Part shown: positions 18,395-28,237 of the stretch, piece by piece | Numbering within the stretch: the first letter of the stretch is position 1 | Layout of the letters: each line of letters starts with the position of its first letter | Position numbers and translations under genes: made by a program | The notes under the pieces: generated by a model | Told to the model about the DNA's origin: nothing | What the model saw: only the letters and a program-made list of their open reading frames with translations | The model's database searches: none | NCBI RefSeq assembly: GCF_027587025.1 | Contig: NZ_JAPPTI010000002.1 | Span: forward strand, 186,001-250,000 | Source: Vibrio sp. LaRot3 | Lineage (GTDB): Bacteria; Pseudomonadota; Gammaproteobacteria; Enterobacterales; Vibrionaceae | Reading direction: 5' to 3' | Length of the DNA: 64,000 nt

Positions 18395-19513
18395 ATGAAA
18401 AAAACCATTCTTGCTTCAGCGTTAGTGAGCACGCTGTTCCTTGCAGGTTGTGGCGAGCAACAAGCTCAAAAGCAACTTCCCGCGCCACTTGTCGTGGCTG
18501 AACCTGTACTAAGTACTACCCATCAACAAGGCAAATCTTACATCGGTCGCGTAGAAGCGGTAGAAGATACCAATATTACAGCTCAGGTATCTGGCTATTT
18601 GCAGCAGCGCCACTTTGACGAAGGACAAATGGTAGAAAAAGGTCAGCTTCTATTTACCATTGAACCATCTTCATTTGAAGCGCAGTTAGCCAGCGCAAAA
18701 GCCTCACTGGCTCAGGCTAAAGCAAGTTTGAAAAAAGCTCAGCTAGACTTCAATCGCGGTAAAAACTTATTGCCTAAAGGCAGTATCTCTCAATCAGAAT
18801 TCGATAACTTAACCGCAGTGTTGTTGGGTGCTGAATCGCAAGTTGAATCGGCTAATGCTCAGCTAAAACTGGCTGAAGTTAACCTTTCATATACTGAAAT
18901 TCGTGCGCCATTTTCTGGTCGTATTAGTTCTAGCCAAGTGAGTACCGGTGATTTGGTTTCGCCTCAATCGGGCATTTTGACTACGTTAGTGAGCTTAGAC
19001 CCTGTGCATACAAGCTTTAGTGTGAGTGAGCGAGAGCGCTTGCAGCTGGGTATGGATAAGGTCAAAGGCGATGGTAGCGAAGACGCGAGTAACGTTGAGG
19101 TTCAGGTCATTTTAGAGAATGGTCAGCCATTCGCTCATCTCGGTGAGCTTGATTACCTAGGTAACCGCATTGACTTGAATACAGGCACGCTCGCCATGCG
19201 CGCAGTGATTCCAAATCCAGAACATCAACTTCTCCCTGGTCAACATGTTCGTGTTGAACTGCGTGAGAAAGCACCAACTGACGTATTGGTTGTACCGCGT
19301 CGCGCCGTTCAAACTGACCTTGAAGGCCACTTCGTGATGGTGGTAGCGGATGGCAATGTTGCAGAGCGTCGTAATGTTCAGCTTGGTAAACAACTAGAAA
19401 GTGGAATCATAATTCGTGGAGGTCTAAACGCCGAAGACAACGTGATTACCCAAGGCCTGCAGCGAATTCGCAATGGCGTTCCAGTTCGTCTAGATACTAA
19501 GCCACAGCAATAA
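18395..19513 (+). CDS. RND efflux periplasmic adaptor (membrane fusion protein)
   Basis: A 372-residue AcrA-like adaptor that links an inner-membrane RND pump to an outer-membrane channel. The N-terminus is a lipoprotein signal ([10 protein letters not shown], Cys19), so it is lipid-anchored in the periplasm. It has a lipoyl half ([21 protein letters not shown]), a helical hairpin of Ala/Lys/Gln repeats (about residues 100-160), and the second lipoyl half ([14 protein letters not shown]). The pump gene starts 10 bp downstream. No regulator or outer-membrane partner lies beside it, so a TolC encoded elsewhere is probably used. Confidence 0.92.
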   Translation: MKKTILASALVSTLFLAGCGEQQAQKQLPAPLVVAEPVLSTTHQQGKSYIGRVEAVEDTNITAQVSGYLQQRHFDEGQMVEKGQLLFTIEPSSFEAQLASAKASLAQAKASLKKAQLDFNRGKNLLPKGSISQSEFDNLTAVLLGAESQVESANAQLKLAEVNLSYTEIRAPFSGRISSSQVSTGDLVSPQSGILTTLVSLDPVHTSFSVSERERLQLGMDKVKGDGSEDASNVEVQVILENGQPFAHLGELDYLGNRIDLNTGTLAMRAVIPNPEHQLLPGQHVRVELREKAPTDVLVVPRRAVQTDLEGHFVMVVADGNVAERRNVQLGKQLESGIIIRGGLNAEDNVITQGLQRIRNGVPVRLDTKPQQ

Positions 19514-19523
19514 CGGGGGCGAA

Positions 19524-22500
19524 ATGCTAAGTCGTTTCTTTATCCAGCGTCCGAAATTTGCGCTGGTAATATCAATTATCCTTACATTAGCAGGTGCGAT
19601 TGCATTAGCCATCTTGCCTGTTGCTGAATATCCAAAAATCAGCCCGCCGTCTGTCAGCGTTTCCGCTTTCTATACGGGTGCAAGTGCTGAAGTGGTAGAA
19701 CAAGCCATTGCCGATCCGCTCGAAACCGCGGTGAACGGTGTAGAAAACATGATTTACATGTCTTCTAAGAGTGCGAATGATGGTTCATACAGCTTAAACG
19801 TGACGTTTGATGTTGGTACCGATCCAGACATGGCTCAGGTAAACGTTCAAAACCGCGTGTCACAGATCGAGTCTAAGCTTCCTCAAGAAGTGCGTATGGT
19901 TGGCATCACGGTGAAAAAACGTTCACCAGACTTGCTAATGGTGCTGAACTTCTATTCACCAGACGGCCGTTACGATGACCAGTTCTTAATTAACTACATT
20001 AACCTAAACGTGAAAGACCAGCTGGCGCGCGTTAAAGGTATTAGTGAGGTTAACGTTATTGGCGGTGGTGAATACGCAATGCGTGTGTGGTTAGACCCTG
20101 AAAAGATGGCTAACCTCAAACTCACCACAACGGATGTTTACGCAGCACTGGCTGAGCAGAACGTTCAAGTTGCGGCAGGTCGTGTTGGCGCTGCGCCATA
20201 CAATAATACCCAAGAAGTTCAGTTTAACCTCGTGACCAAAGGGCGTTTGGAATCGGTCGGTGAATTCGAGAATGTGGTATTGCGTGCAAACCAAGATGGT
20301 TCAACGGTTTACCTAAAAGACGTCGCTCGTGTTGAACTGGGTAAAAAGTTCTACGATGGCAGCGGTAAGTTCCGCGGTCAAGACGCGTCTATCGTCGCTT
20401 TGTCATTACAATCTGATGCGAACGCGCTAGAAAGTGGCCAAGCGGTAATGGACTTGCTTGATAACTTGAGCGTTAACTTCCCTGAAGGAATGGATTACGA
20501 AACCAGTTACGACACAACCGTTTTCGTTGCTGAGTCGATCAAAGGGGTAGTAAAAACCCTTATCGAAGCGATCTTGCTGGTTATCGCCGTTACGTATCTA
20601 TTCTTAGGTAGTGCGCGCGCCACGTTAATTCCAGTCATTGCGATTCCGGTGTCTTTGATTGGTACGTTTGCTGTGATGCAGATGACCGGCTTTACCATCA
20701 ACACAGTGACCTTGTTTGGTTTGATCCTTGCTATCGGTATTGTGGTGGATGATGCCATATTGGTTATCGAAAACGTTGATACCAAGATGGCGAATGATCC
20801 GAGTCTTACACCGCGTAAAGCGACCTTGCTGGCGATGAAAGATGTAACCGGTCCTATCATTACCTCAACCTTAGTTCTGTTGGCTGTGTTCTTGCCTGTT
20901 GCAATGCTCCCGGGCATTACCGGTATTATGTATCGCCAGTTTGCTCTGACTATCTGTATCTCAGTAGTGATCTCATCCATCAACGCATTAACGCTGTCTC
21001 CAGCGCTGTGTTCTTTGGTGCTTAAACAGGGTGGTGGTAATACGGCGAACTGGTTTAAGGCGTTTAACCGAGGCTTGGACAAAGTCACCCATCGCTACGG
21101 ACAAATAGCAGGCTTCTTAGTTAAGAAGACATTGCTACTGGTTGGTTTCTTTATCGTAGCAGTCGCTGCGGTATCCATGTTTGCCAAAACAACGTCTACC
21201 GCGTTTGTACCGCAAGAAGATAAAGGTATCTTGCTTGTTAACGTGCAACTGCCAGACTCGGCTTCTCTGTCTCGTACTGAAGAAGTGACTGAAGAGCTCA
21301 TCACTATGGTTGAGCAAGAACCGGGCGTGGATGGCGTAACGGTTGCGAATGGCTTTGCCTTCATGACAGGGGCTGCTGCATCTAATGGTGCGTCGTTGTT
21401 CATCAAACTTCATGATTGGGAAATGCGTAATGGCTTAGATGGTGACCATTCTTCTAATGCGATTGCACAACGCATTAATGGCCGTGCGGCGATGCAATTG
21501 CCACAGGCTGTTGTGTTTGCCATGGGGCCTCCAGCGGTTCCGGGTATGGGTGCTGCTTCGGGTTTCGAGTTCGTACTTGAAGATACGTTAGGCCGTAGCC
21601 GTACTGATCTAGCAGTGGTGATGAACCAGCTAATCGAAGAAGCGAAAAAGCAGCCTGAAATTGCGTTTGCATTTTCTACTTTCCGCGCGAACGTTCCTCA
21701 TTACTATGTAGATATCGACCGTGAAAAAGCGCAGCAGCTAGGTATTCCACTAGCGAGCATCTTCCAGACGCTACAGGGTAACTTAGGCTCGTTGTATGTG
21801 AATGACTTTACTATGTTTGGTAAGAACTTCCGCGTGACGATGCAAGCTGACAGCGAACACCGCAGCAGCATGGATGACTTAGAGCGATTCCATGTACGTT
21901 CATCAAGTGGTCAAATGATTCCACTGAGTACGCTTGTAAGCTACGAACAGATCTTTGAACCCGACGTAGCGTGGCGTTACAACATGTACCGTTCGGCAGT
22001 GATTCAAGGTCAACCGGCTCCGGGTTACTCAAGTGGTGATGCGATTGCCGCGATGGAACGCGTAGCGGCTGAGTTCTTGCCACAAGGCTACCAATATGAA
22101 TGGACAGGTATGGCTTACCAAGAAGTTCTAGCGGGTAACCAAGCGATTTACGCATTTGCTCTGGCATTGATCTTTATTTACTTGTTTATGGTGGCTCAGT
22201 ACGAGAGTTGGAGTATTCCTCTGGCGATTATCTTGGTTGTTCCGGTCGCGACATTAGGCTCATTCTTAGCGTTGAACTTAACTGGTACACCACTCAACTT
22301 ATACGCACAGATAGGTTTAGTCTTGCTCATAGCCTTAGCGGCGAAGAACGCAATTTTGATTGTGGAATTCGCCAAAGTTGAGCGTGAAGAAAAAGATGAA
22401 GAGATCGACAAAGCAGCGGTTCAAGGCGGTAAGCTACGTTTCCGCGCGGTAAACATGACGTCATGGTCGTTTATCTTAGGTATATTCCCACTTATCTTCG

Positions 22501-22676
22501 CCAATGGAGCAGGGCATATCAGTCAAAACTCGCTGGGTATCTCGTTAGTGGGCGGCTTACTTTGTGTGTTGCTCGCCGGTACTTTCTTGATCCCGGGCTT
22601 CTATGCCATGGTTCAACGTCAGCGTGAAAAAGTACACGGTGGCAGTACCAAGCTAGAAGTATTAGATGACGAATAA
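19524..22676 (+). CDS. RND multidrug efflux permease, HAE-1 (AcrB-like)
   Basis: A 1050-residue inner-membrane proton-drug antiporter with the usual twelve-helix, two-large-loop plan. The start [26 protein letters not shown] is typical. The proton-relay pair Asp-Asp is present in [14 protein letters not shown] (transmembrane helix 4), and [13 protein letters not shown] is the matching helix 10 lysine region. It forms an operon with the adaptor. Substrates cannot be read from the sequence; bile salts, dyes and detergents are usual for Vibrio homologues. Confidence 0.95.
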   Translation: MLSRFFIQRPKFALVISIILTLAGAIALAILPVAEYPKISPPSVSVSAFYTGASAEVVEQAIADPLETAVNGVENMIYMSSKSANDGSYSLNVTFDVGTDPDMAQVNVQNRVSQIESKLPQEVRMVGITVKKRSPDLLMVLNFYSPDGRYDDQFLINYINLNVKDQLARVKGISEVNVIGGGEYAMRVWLDPEKMANLKLTTTDVYAALAEQNVQVAAGRVGAAPYNNTQEVQFNLVTKGRLESVGEFENVVLRANQDGSTVYLKDVARVELGKKFYDGSGKFRGQDASIVALSLQSDANALESGQAVMDLLDNLSVNFPEGMDYETSYDTTVFVAESIKGVVKTLIEAILLVIAVTYLFLGSARATLIPVIAIPVSLIGTFAVMQMTGFTINTVTLFGLILAIGIVVDDAILVIENVDTKMANDPSLTPRKATLLAMKDVTGPIITSTLVLLAVFLPVAMLPGITGIMYRQFALTICISVVISSINALTLSPALCSLVLKQGGGNTANWFKAFNRGLDKVTHRYGQIAGFLVKKTLLLVGFFIVAVAAVSMFAKTTSTAFVPQEDKGILLVNVQLPDSASLSRTEEVTEELITMVEQEPGVDGVTVANGFAFMTGAAASNGASLFIKLHDWEMRNGLDGDHSSNAIAQRINGRAAMQLPQAVVFAMGPPAVPGMGAASGFEFVLEDTLGRSRTDLAVVMNQLIEEAKKQPEIAFAFSTFRANVPHYYVDIDREKAQQLGIPLASIFQTLQGNLGSLYVNDFTMFGKNFRVTMQADSEHRSSMDDLERFHVRSSSGQMIPLSTLVSYEQIFEPDVAWRYNMYRSAVIQGQPAPGYSSGDAIAAMERVAAEFLPQGYQYEWTGMAYQEVLAGNQAIYAFALALIFIYLFMVAQYESWSIPLAIILVVPVATLGSFLALNLTGTPLNLYAQIGLVLLIALAAKNAILIVEFAKVEREEKDEEIDKAAVQGGKLRFRAVNMTSWSFILGIFPLIFANGAGHISQNSLGISLVGGLLCVLLAGTFLIPGFYAMVQRQREKVHGGSTKLEVLDDE

Positions 22677-22695
22677 AAGCTATCGAAATTAAACC

Positions 22696-22725
22696 AAGCC
22701 TGCAGCTAACCCTGCTGGCTTTTTT
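22696..22725 (+). terminator. Terminator of the first RND operon
   Basis: AAGCC-T-GCAG pairs with CTGC-T-GGCTT (one T-T mismatch), loop CTAACC, then a run of T. Confidence 0.75.
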
Positions 22726-22789
22726 AGTTCTATTCATCTTGATTTTGTTAGGTATACTCAAGTGATTAACGTTGTGGAGAACAAAAACA

Positions 22790-23776
22790 ATGACAGCAAG
22801 AGTGCCAACCAACATCATTACCGGTTTTTTAGGCGTCGGTAAGACCACCACCATTTTGAATTTATTGCGTGATAAGCCTGAAAACGAAAAATGGGCTGTG
22901 TTGGTAAATGAATTTGGTGAAATTGGTATTGATGGCGCGATGCTGACTGACCAAGGCGCTCTAATCAAAGAAGTGCCGGGCGGTTGTATGTGCTGCACCG
23001 CAGGCGTGCCTATGTCTGTTGGTATCAACGCGTTATTACGCCAGAAGCCTGACCGTTTGATCATTGAGCCTACGGGGTTAGGCCATCCGAAAGAAGTCAT
23101 CGCGACACTGACCTCTGAACAATACGAGAAATACGTCGATCTTAAAGCAACGATTGCCTTGCTTGACCCTCGTAACCTTTCTAATGAGAAATACACGTCT
23201 AATCAGAACTTCAATGATCAGTTAGACAGTGCCGATGTCGTGATTGGCAACAAAATCGATATGTGCCATGCCTCGGATGTGGATGCATTTAATGACTGGG
23301 TAACCGAGCAAGCGCCGCCTAAAGTGTTTAGCAAGTTGGTGAAAAACGGCGAGCTGCCAATTGAAGTGTTAGATATTGAGCGCGTGTTTGGCTCATCTTC
23401 TACCCATGTTGAAGCGCATCATCATCACCATGCGAGCATGGAACCTCAATTTGAGTTACCTCATGGTGAGGCGTTTATCCGCAGAGAAAACAAAGGCCAA
23501 GGCTATTTCAGCTGTGGCTGGTTGTTTGGTGCAGAATATAAGTTCGATTTTGATCAACTGTTTTCGATGTTATCTGATTTAACCGCAGAGCGAGTCAAAG
23601 CCGTGGTAAATACCGATAAGGGCTGCTTTGCATTTAATGTGGCAAACGGTGTGGTCTCGGTTAATGAGTTAAGCCTAGAGGGGTTTGAATCTCGCCTTGA
23701 AGTGATTGATTCTCAGCTAATGCCATGGGATCAACTCGAACCTGTGTTACTGAAATTGGCGGGTATCCCAACCTAA
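22790..23776 (+). CDS. COG0523-family metal-handling GTPase (YjiA/CobW-like)
   Basis: A 328-residue G3E-family GTPase thought to act as a metal (often zinc) chaperone or insertase; E. coli YjiA has 318 residues. The P-loop is GFLGVGKTT near the N-terminus, GGCMCC is the conserved CxCC metal-binding motif, NKID is the guanine-specificity motif, and a His-rich linker (HVEAHHHHHA) precedes the CobW C-terminal domain. The ATG at 22790 has GGAGA 10 bases upstream; an in-frame TTG at 22772 lies before that site and is rejected. Monocistronic between two terminators. The metal and client are not known, and no Zur box was seen. Confidence 0.9.
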   Translation: MTARVPTNIITGFLGVGKTTTILNLLRDKPENEKWAVLVNEFGEIGIDGAMLTDQGALIKEVPGGCMCCTAGVPMSVGINALLRQKPDRLIIEPTGLGHPKEVIATLTSEQYEKYVDLKATIALLDPRNLSNEKYTSNQNFNDQLDSADVVIGNKIDMCHASDVDAFNDWVTEQAPPKVFSKLVKNGELPIEVLDIERVFGSSSTHVEAHHHHHASMEPQFELPHGEAFIRRENKGQGYFSCGWLFGAEYKFDFDQLFSMLSDLTAERVKAVVNTDKGCFAFNVANGVVSVNELSLEGFESRLEVIDSQLMPWDQLEPVLLKLAGIPT

Positions 23777-23807
23777 GTTAGGTAAGTTTAACTGAATATG
23801 ATAATCG

Positions 23808-23835
23808 AAGCCGCGTTTGATACGCGGCTTTGTTT
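23808..23835 (+). terminator. Terminator of the COG0523 GTPase gene
   Basis: AAGCCGCG (23808-23815) pairs with CGCGGCTT (23823-23830), followed by TGTTTTG. Confidence 0.8.
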
Positions 23836-23845
23836 TGCGCCCAAT

Positions 23846-24988
23846 TTAAGACGGGTTATGCAGCTCATCGACAATGGCTAAAAACAGCGAACTTGCGGTG
23901 TTAAGGATCTCATCTGGGAAGTCATAGTCAGGGTTGTGTAGCTCAGGATGGTGCTCGCCACTTCCAATACCAAATAATGCGCCCGGAGCATGTAATAGGA
24001 ATTCGGCAAAGTCTTCCGACCAACGCATTGGTTGGTCTAGCTCATGGATGTCAAGATTGAGTTTTTTGGCACGGTTACGAACCACATCCACATGGGCTTT
24101 AGAGTTAACCGCGGCATTAAATGGTTCGTGCCAACTGTGGCTTATTGAGAGTTTAGAGCTTTGTTGAATGTGACTAAGCTTACTGATTAACTGCTGCTTC
24201 ATATCATCAAACGCTTGGTTTGATTCGCTTCTCAGCGTTGCCATTATTTTGCCTGCGCCAGCTGAAACTCCGAATGCTTCTTCACCTAATTGAGCATTAA
24301 CAATAGTGACCAAAGTAAAAACGTTTGAATATTGATTCGGTAGGTTTTGTAAGAACGCTAATATCTCAATAAACTCATTAATAGGGCTGATGCCATTTTC
24401 TGGATAAGCAGCATGAGAGGTTTTGCCTTCTAGCTTAATGCTGATGCCAGTCGAAGCGCATGAGAAGGTTTGCTCTTTTACGACAATCTGATGCTTCGGT
24501 CTGCCCGGTAAATTGTGATAGGCGAAAACATTGTCAATCGCTTGGTTTTTTAACGCAGCATGGCTAATCATCGCAGCGGCTCCGACGCCAGTCTCTTCCG
24601 CAGGCTGAAAAAGTAGTATGACTTTGCCCGTTTTTGGCGGTGTTGCGCGAAGTTGCTGCGCGACTTTAAGTAACGAGGTGGTGTGTCCATCATGGCCGCA
24701 TGCGTGCATCACGCCGATGTTTTTCGATACATGCTGATGATTCGATTTTTCTAACACCGCGACGGCATCAAAGTCTGCTCGTAGTAGGGTTGTTTGACCT
24801 TCAAAACCACTATCAATAATGCATATTACGCCATGTCCTCCAACGTCTGTGATTGGTTGCAGTTCAAACTCAGTTAATTGGTTAGCGATCAGCTTAGCAG
24901 TGTTGGCTTCCTTACCCGAAAGCTCAGGTTGTTGGTGGAGTGATTTTCTAAATGCCGCAGCGTCAAATGGTGGAGGTTGAATACTCAT
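23846..24988 (-). CDS. M20-family amidohydrolase (N-acyl amino acid / hippurate hydrolase type)
   Basis: A 380-residue di-metal hydrolase that removes acyl groups from N-acylated amino acids or related amides. The metal-binding signature HACGHDGHTTSLL lies at about residues 95-107, AEETGVGAA follows with the catalytic Glu pair, and FLLHAPGALFGIG with the C-terminal His comes near the end. It has no signal peptide and is cytoplasmic. AAGG lies 7 bases before the ATG. The exact substrate cannot be assigned. Confidence 0.88.
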   Translation of the reverse strand: MSIQPPPFDAAAFRKSLHQQPELSGKEANTAKLIANQLTEFELQPITDVGGHGVICIIDSGFEGQTTLLRADFDAVAVLEKSNHQHVSKNIGVMHACGHDGHTTSLLKVAQQLRATPPKTGKVILLFQPAEETGVGAAAMISHAALKNQAIDNVFAYHNLPGRPKHQIVVKEQTFSCASTGISIKLEGKTSHAAYPENGISPINEFIEILAFLQNLPNQYSNVFTLVTIVNAQLGEEAFGVSAGAGKIMATLRSESNQAFDDMKQQLISKLSHIQQSSKLSISHSWHEPFNAAVNSKAHVDVVRNRAKKLNLDIHELDQPMRWSEDFAEFLLHAPGALFGIGSGEHHPELHNPDYDFPDEILNTASSLFLAIVDELHNPS

Positions 24989-25098
24989 AACGTGCCTTAA
25001 TGATGACCTTTACGCGGGCATGGTAACGTATTCAAACGGTTGTAATTGCTTGTTTGCGCACAGTTTTGTGTATGAGGGTTAGGAGGGATAGATAAAGA

Positions 25099-25121
25099 AA
25101 GAGCGACATGATGTCGCTCTT
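25099..25121 (-). terminator. ylqF terminator
   Basis: AAGAGCGACA pairs with TGTCGCTCTT over a three-base loop. On the minus strand it is followed by TCTTTATC, 32 bp after the ylqF stop. Confidence 0.6.
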
Positions 25122-25152
25122 GTAGATTTGATTCTCGCTGATGTGAAACGAC

Positions 25153-26097
25153 TTAACGCTTGTTTTTTAAGTAACGCTTGCGTCGTTCTTCTTTCTTTTT
25201 CGCTTTTTCTTCTGCGCGGCGAGCAGCTTCAATCTCTACTTGAATTAATTCTTCTGTGATCATCTCTGGTTTTTCAAGAGTCACTTGACCCAGAGTGCCA
25301 CTGCGAAGTTCGTGCAGCAGAATTTCAGATGCTTTGTGCAGATCAACGCGACCACCAGAGCGAAGAGCTCCACGACGACGGCCAATCTCTTCCATCAGTT
25401 CAATATCAGATTCAGGCAGTTCTTCAATTTGGTAGCGATCTTGAAGCTTCTCTGGGTAGGCTTGAGCTAGATATTCTACGGTGTAGAACGCCACTTCATC
25501 GTATTCCATCGCCGTATCTTTTACTGCGCCAGTCGCCGCAAGGCGGAAACCACTGTGAGGGTTTTCTACTTTTGGCCACAGAATTCCCGGAGTGTCAGAC
25601 AACACAATGCCATTTTGCAGGTTAATGCGTTGCTGGCGACGTGTTACCGCAGGTTGGTTACCAGTTACCGCGATTGTGCGACCCGCTAAGCTGTTGATAA
25701 TGGTCGATTTGCCCACATTCGGAATACCCATAATCATGGTGCGAATGTTTTTACCAATTTCTTCACGGTGCGGTGCGAGCTTACGCACTAGCTCCATGAT
25801 TTTATTAACTTCTTGAGCTTGTGAAGTCGTAATCGCAATGGCTTTTACGTTGTGCTCTTTCTCAAAGTGGTCAATCCAAAGTTGAGTGAGTTCTGGATCG
25901 GCAAGATCGCGCTTGTTTAGAACCTTAACAACGGGTTTGTCGCCTTTGAGCTCTGCGATCATTGGGTTTTCGCTACTGAAAGGAATGCGTGCGTCAAGCA
26001 CTTCGATGATGACATCGATTTGAGGGATCGCCTCTGCAATCTCTTTTTGAGCCTTGTGCATGTGGCCCGGAAACCATTGAATTGTATTGTTAACCAT
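25153..26097 (-). CDS. ylqF: Ribosome biogenesis GTPase YlqF (RbgA) with island-supplied start
   Basis: A circularly permuted GTPase needed for late 50S assembly in bacteria that carry RbgA. 314 residues. G-motifs occur in permuted order: LNKRDL (G4) comes before GIPNVGKST (G1) and DTPGILWP (G3), followed by a Lys/Arg-rich RNA-binding tail. The first eight residues, MVNNTIQW, are encoded partly by an inserted element: the 20-bp core repeat covers QWFPGHM, and everything upstream, including the AAGG ribosome site and start, comes from the island. The host's original start (MSIQWFPGH) is stranded at 39576. Function should be preserved, but expression is now under island control. Confidence 0.93.
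   Translation of the reverse strand: MVNNTIQWFPGHMHKAQKEIAEAIPQIDVIIEVLDARIPFSSENPMIAELKGDKPVVKVLNKRDLADPELTQLWIDHFEKEHNVKAIAITTSQAQEVNKIMELVRKLAPHREEIGKNIRTMIMGIPNVGKSTIINSLAGRTIAVTGNQPAVTRRQQRINLQNGIVLSDTPGILWPKVENPHSGFRLAATGAVKDTAMEYDEVAFYTVEYLAQAYPEKLQDRYQIEELPESDIELMEEIGRRRGALRSGGRVDLHKASEILLHELRSGTLGQVTLEKPEMITEELIQVEIEAARRAEEKAKKKEERRKRYLKNKR
26060..26079. repeat. attL core: 20-bp direct repeat of the island
   Basis: ATGTGGCCCGGAAACCATTG lies inside the first codons of ylqF and recurs in the same orientation at 39543-39562. After one differing base both copies continue with ATTG. This marks the left recombination junction. Confidence 0.9.
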
Positions 26098-26445
26098 TTG
26101 AATACCTTGGTTTTAAATTTTTTAAATTGGTTTGTGGGGTACAACATGGGGTACAAAAATATTTATTTTATACACAGACTATGAGTCAGCACAGTTGTGG
26201 GGACCACCAAACACAAAATTCATAATTGAGATGATCTTAACACTTTATTGGATGCGGTGTAATTAATAGGAGATTAATCGTCAATGAAAATCATAGTTAT
26301 GATGCTTGATTGATATTGATTTGAGCAATATTGGCTACTGAACAGTCGTACAATCGCCAAAATCTTAAAAATCATAGTCCTATAGTGTTTGTTACGTTAC
26401 TTTTGCGTTCTACTTACGGGTGGCTGAAAAGGGCGAAAGTACTAA
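26098..26445. promoter_or_regulatory. Left island end: ylqF leader and integrase arm-type repeats
   Basis: TGGGGTACAA occurs at 26135-26144 and again at 26147-26156, a 12-bp step. The same pair with the same step occurs at the right end, so these are probable integrase or excisionase arm sites. The stretch also supplies the ribosome site of ylqF (minus strand) and, farther right, must hold the promoter for the plus-strand gene at 26446. No gene is evident in it. Confidence 0.65.
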
Positions 26446-26943
26446 ATGAGTAAATTACTAAAGGTAAAGAAATACTTAACAATTGAAGAGGCAGCCGTAA
26501 CTCTGTCAAATTCGTTAGAAGAACCTGTAAAGGTCTCAGATATCTATGATTTGGCACTAGAGAATGAGATAACTATTTCGATTCGACTCGCAAACAAAGC
26601 ATTCGCAGTTGGTGGTCGGTACGTCAATCTGGAAGGGCACGAGACAGGCAAGTTTAAGGCTGATACTGATTTACTGACGGGTGAATCACTAGATGTCGCG
26701 TATTCTGTTTCTGCGAGCGATGCGCTTTTGGTTGAAGAAGGGAAGTGGCTAGTCTTTGACGACGAGATTATTGCTATCGATGGGGTATCGGACTTAGCAA
26801 TGATTGGCGTAGAGCGACAGATAGTTCATGGGTTATATCAAAATGAAGTTGGAGGAGCGTTACCCAAGCCATCAGGGTCTAGAAGTTTTTTAGTCGAGCG
26901 TGGAGACGTTATCTATAAGCTCAAAACGAGTTTGCCTCTCTAA
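26446..26943 (+). CDS. Island hypothetical protein, N-terminal part of a nonsense-split gene
   Basis: A 165-residue product ending at a TAA. MSKLLKVKKYLTIEEAAVTLSNSLEEPVKVSDIYDLALENEI resembles the N-terminus of a longer hypothetical family that I recall from proteobacterial islands, usually near an AlpA regulator. The frame downstream of the TAA stays open and encodes the expected C-terminal half (next entry; the difference of 522 bases is a multiple of three). I therefore read this as the front part of a gene broken by one stop codon. If it is translated alone, the function is unknown. Confidence 0.6.
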   Translation: MSKLLKVKKYLTIEEAAVTLSNSLEEPVKVSDIYDLALENEITISIRLANKAFAVGGRYVNLEGHETGKFKADTDLLTGESLDVAYSVSASDALLVEEGKWLVFDDEIIAIDGVSDLAMIGVERQIVHGLYQNEVGGALPKPSGSRSFLVERGDVIYKLKTSLPL

Positions 26944-26967
26944 CTAAATGAAGCCAACAGTTCTGCG

Positions 26968-27477
26968 TTGCAAATAAGACTGACCGATCTGCTCGAATCT
27001 AAGGGACTTACCTACAGTAACATTCTTGATAATCCGTATGCATTGGATAATTTAAGTGATGATGAGTTGGAAGAGTATTCACAGCTTACTTTGACTCTAT
27101 CTGATGACGACCTCGAAGAATCAGAAGAGATAAAACTGTCTGAACAGCTAATCGGATCTGATGAACACCTTATTCTTGACGACTTTAGTTACCAGTTCGT
27201 CATTCGAACAAATGAACTCACCCGTTTTGTTCAGTCTTTAGACGATGATATGCCGCAATCAACCCAAACAGATAAACCTTTGGGTTCAAGAGAGAGAAAC
27301 ACCCTCCTTACCTTGATTGGAGTGTTGTCAGAAGAGGCGGGTATAGAGTTGTCTGTGCGGGGAATTACTACTTCAATCCAATACATGATGGATAAAAAAG
27401 GTATCGCAATGTCTGGTGAAACTATTCGAAAGGTAATCCGACAGGTAACAGATGTAATGGAAAGTAGGAGCAATTAG
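26968..27477 (+). pseudogene. C-terminal part of the nonsense-split island gene
   Basis: In the same reading frame as the preceding gene, separated from it only by the TAA at 26941-26943 and eight sense codons. No ATG or ribosome site opens it; the first possible start is TTG at 26968. It encodes an acidic segment (DDELEEYSQLTLTLSDDDLEE) followed by a conserved-looking end (SRERNTLLTLIGVLSEEAG, then SGETIRKVIRQVTDVMESRSN) that resembles the C-terminus of the same island family. Read-through would give about 343 residues. A sequencing error or a recent nonsense mutation are the alternatives. Confidence 0.6.
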
Positions 27478-27516
27478 CAAAAACCTAATTAGGCTTTCAC
27501 TACACGTAAATTCAAT

Positions 27517-27556
27517 AACCTTCTGGTCATCTTATAACGAACCAGAAGGTTTTTTT
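27517..27556 (+). promoter_or_regulatory. Terminator-like hairpin that buries the alpA ribosome site
   Basis: AACCTTCTGGT (27517-27527) pairs perfectly with ACCAGAAGGTT (27541-27551), and a T run leads directly to the ATG at 27557. The only Shine-Dalgarno candidate, AGAAGG at 27544-27549, is in the 3' arm. The structure could stop transcription from upstream and also block translation of any read-through RNA. Confidence 0.65.
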
Positions 27557-27754
27557 ATGTCTAGTAAGATCATTCGTTTACCAGTAGTTATTCAAAAGAC
27601 AGGCTTATCACGTAGCACCATTTATTTACGTATGTCTAAAGGAACGTTTCCTCAGTCTATATCGCTAGGTGAGCGTGCTATTGGATGGGTAGAAGAAGAG
27701 ATAGAACAGTGGGTGCTGCAGCGCATTTTGGATAGCAAGAGTACGGAGTGTTAA
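27557..27754 (+). CDS. AlpA-family transcriptional regulator / excisionase-like protein
   Basis: A 65-residue winged-helix protein of the AlpA type. The pattern RLPVVIQKTGLSRSTIYLRMSKGTFPQSISLGERAIGWVEEEIEQWV is characteristic. Family members activate integrase genes or act as directionality factors in P4-like elements. Its ribosome site lies in a hairpin, so expression is probably restrained. The stop overlaps the GTG start of the next gene, which suggests translational coupling. Confidence 0.88.
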   Translation: MSSKIIRLPVVIQKTGLSRSTIYLRMSKGTFPQSISLGERAIGWVEEEIEQWVLQRILDSKSTEC

Positions 27755-28224
27755 CGAGTGAAAAACGATTGAATCCCAAATTAGCCAAGATCCACCGTAG
27801 TTATACTGTCGAGGAGGTAGCGGAGTTGTATGGAGTTCACAAGGGAACAGTCCGAAACTGGATCAAGAGTGGTTTACCTGTCTACAACGAAGTTCGTCCG
27901 CTCCTAATTTTGGGGACTGACTTAAGGCTGTTTATTCGTAAGCATCGCGTTGGAAATAAGCGTCAATGTAAGAGTTCTGAGCTCTTTTGTTTGAAGTGCA
28001 GAGTACCACGAACACCAACTCCCGATTCGTTGAATTTCATGCAATTGCCGAGTGGTACAGGACGGGTATTTGCTATATGCAGTGAGTGCGGCTCAAAGGT
28101 TAATAAGTACTTTAGTTGGAGGCGTTTGGAGAACGTTCGTAGTGAGTTGCTGGTGGAAAGTACCGTTAGCACAAAAACACATAAGTATGAGGGGGTGTCC
28201 TCTCCTGAATTGTACCTAGCATAG
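27748..28224 (+). CDS. Helix-turn-helix protein with zinc-ribbon-like cysteines
   Basis: A 158-residue protein opened by a GTG that overlaps the end of the AlpA gene by 7 bp. Residues 15-45 (YTVEEVAELYGVHKGTVRNWIKSGLP) are a MerR/excisionase-like helix-turn-helix. Farther on, CLKC and CSEC, about 36 residues apart, look like a zinc ribbon. A tyrosine recombinase follows after 13 bp. The pair probably works together as a recombinase with its DNA-binding accessory factor. Function beyond that is inferred. Confidence 0.65.
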   Translation: MLTSEKRLNPKLAKIHRSYTVEEVAELYGVHKGTVRNWIKSGLPVYNEVRPLLILGTDLRLFIRKHRVGNKRQCKSSELFCLKCRVPRTPTPDSLNFMQLPSGTGRVFAICSECGSKVNKYFSWRRLENVRSELLVESTVSTKTHKYEGVSSPELYLA

Positions 28225-28237
28225 AGAATTTAAGACC

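Noticed and set aside
20507-21088. 193-codon antisense frame within the RND pump gene
   Set aside because: A shadow of a strongly coding GC-rich membrane-protein gene on the other strand; it has no start signal or known motif. The same applies to the 225-codon antisense frame at 22519-23196.
26284-26313. Nine-codon leader frame (MKIIVMMLD) after AGGAG in the island left end
   Set aside because: The spacing is long and there is no attenuator-like structure after it; too short to support.
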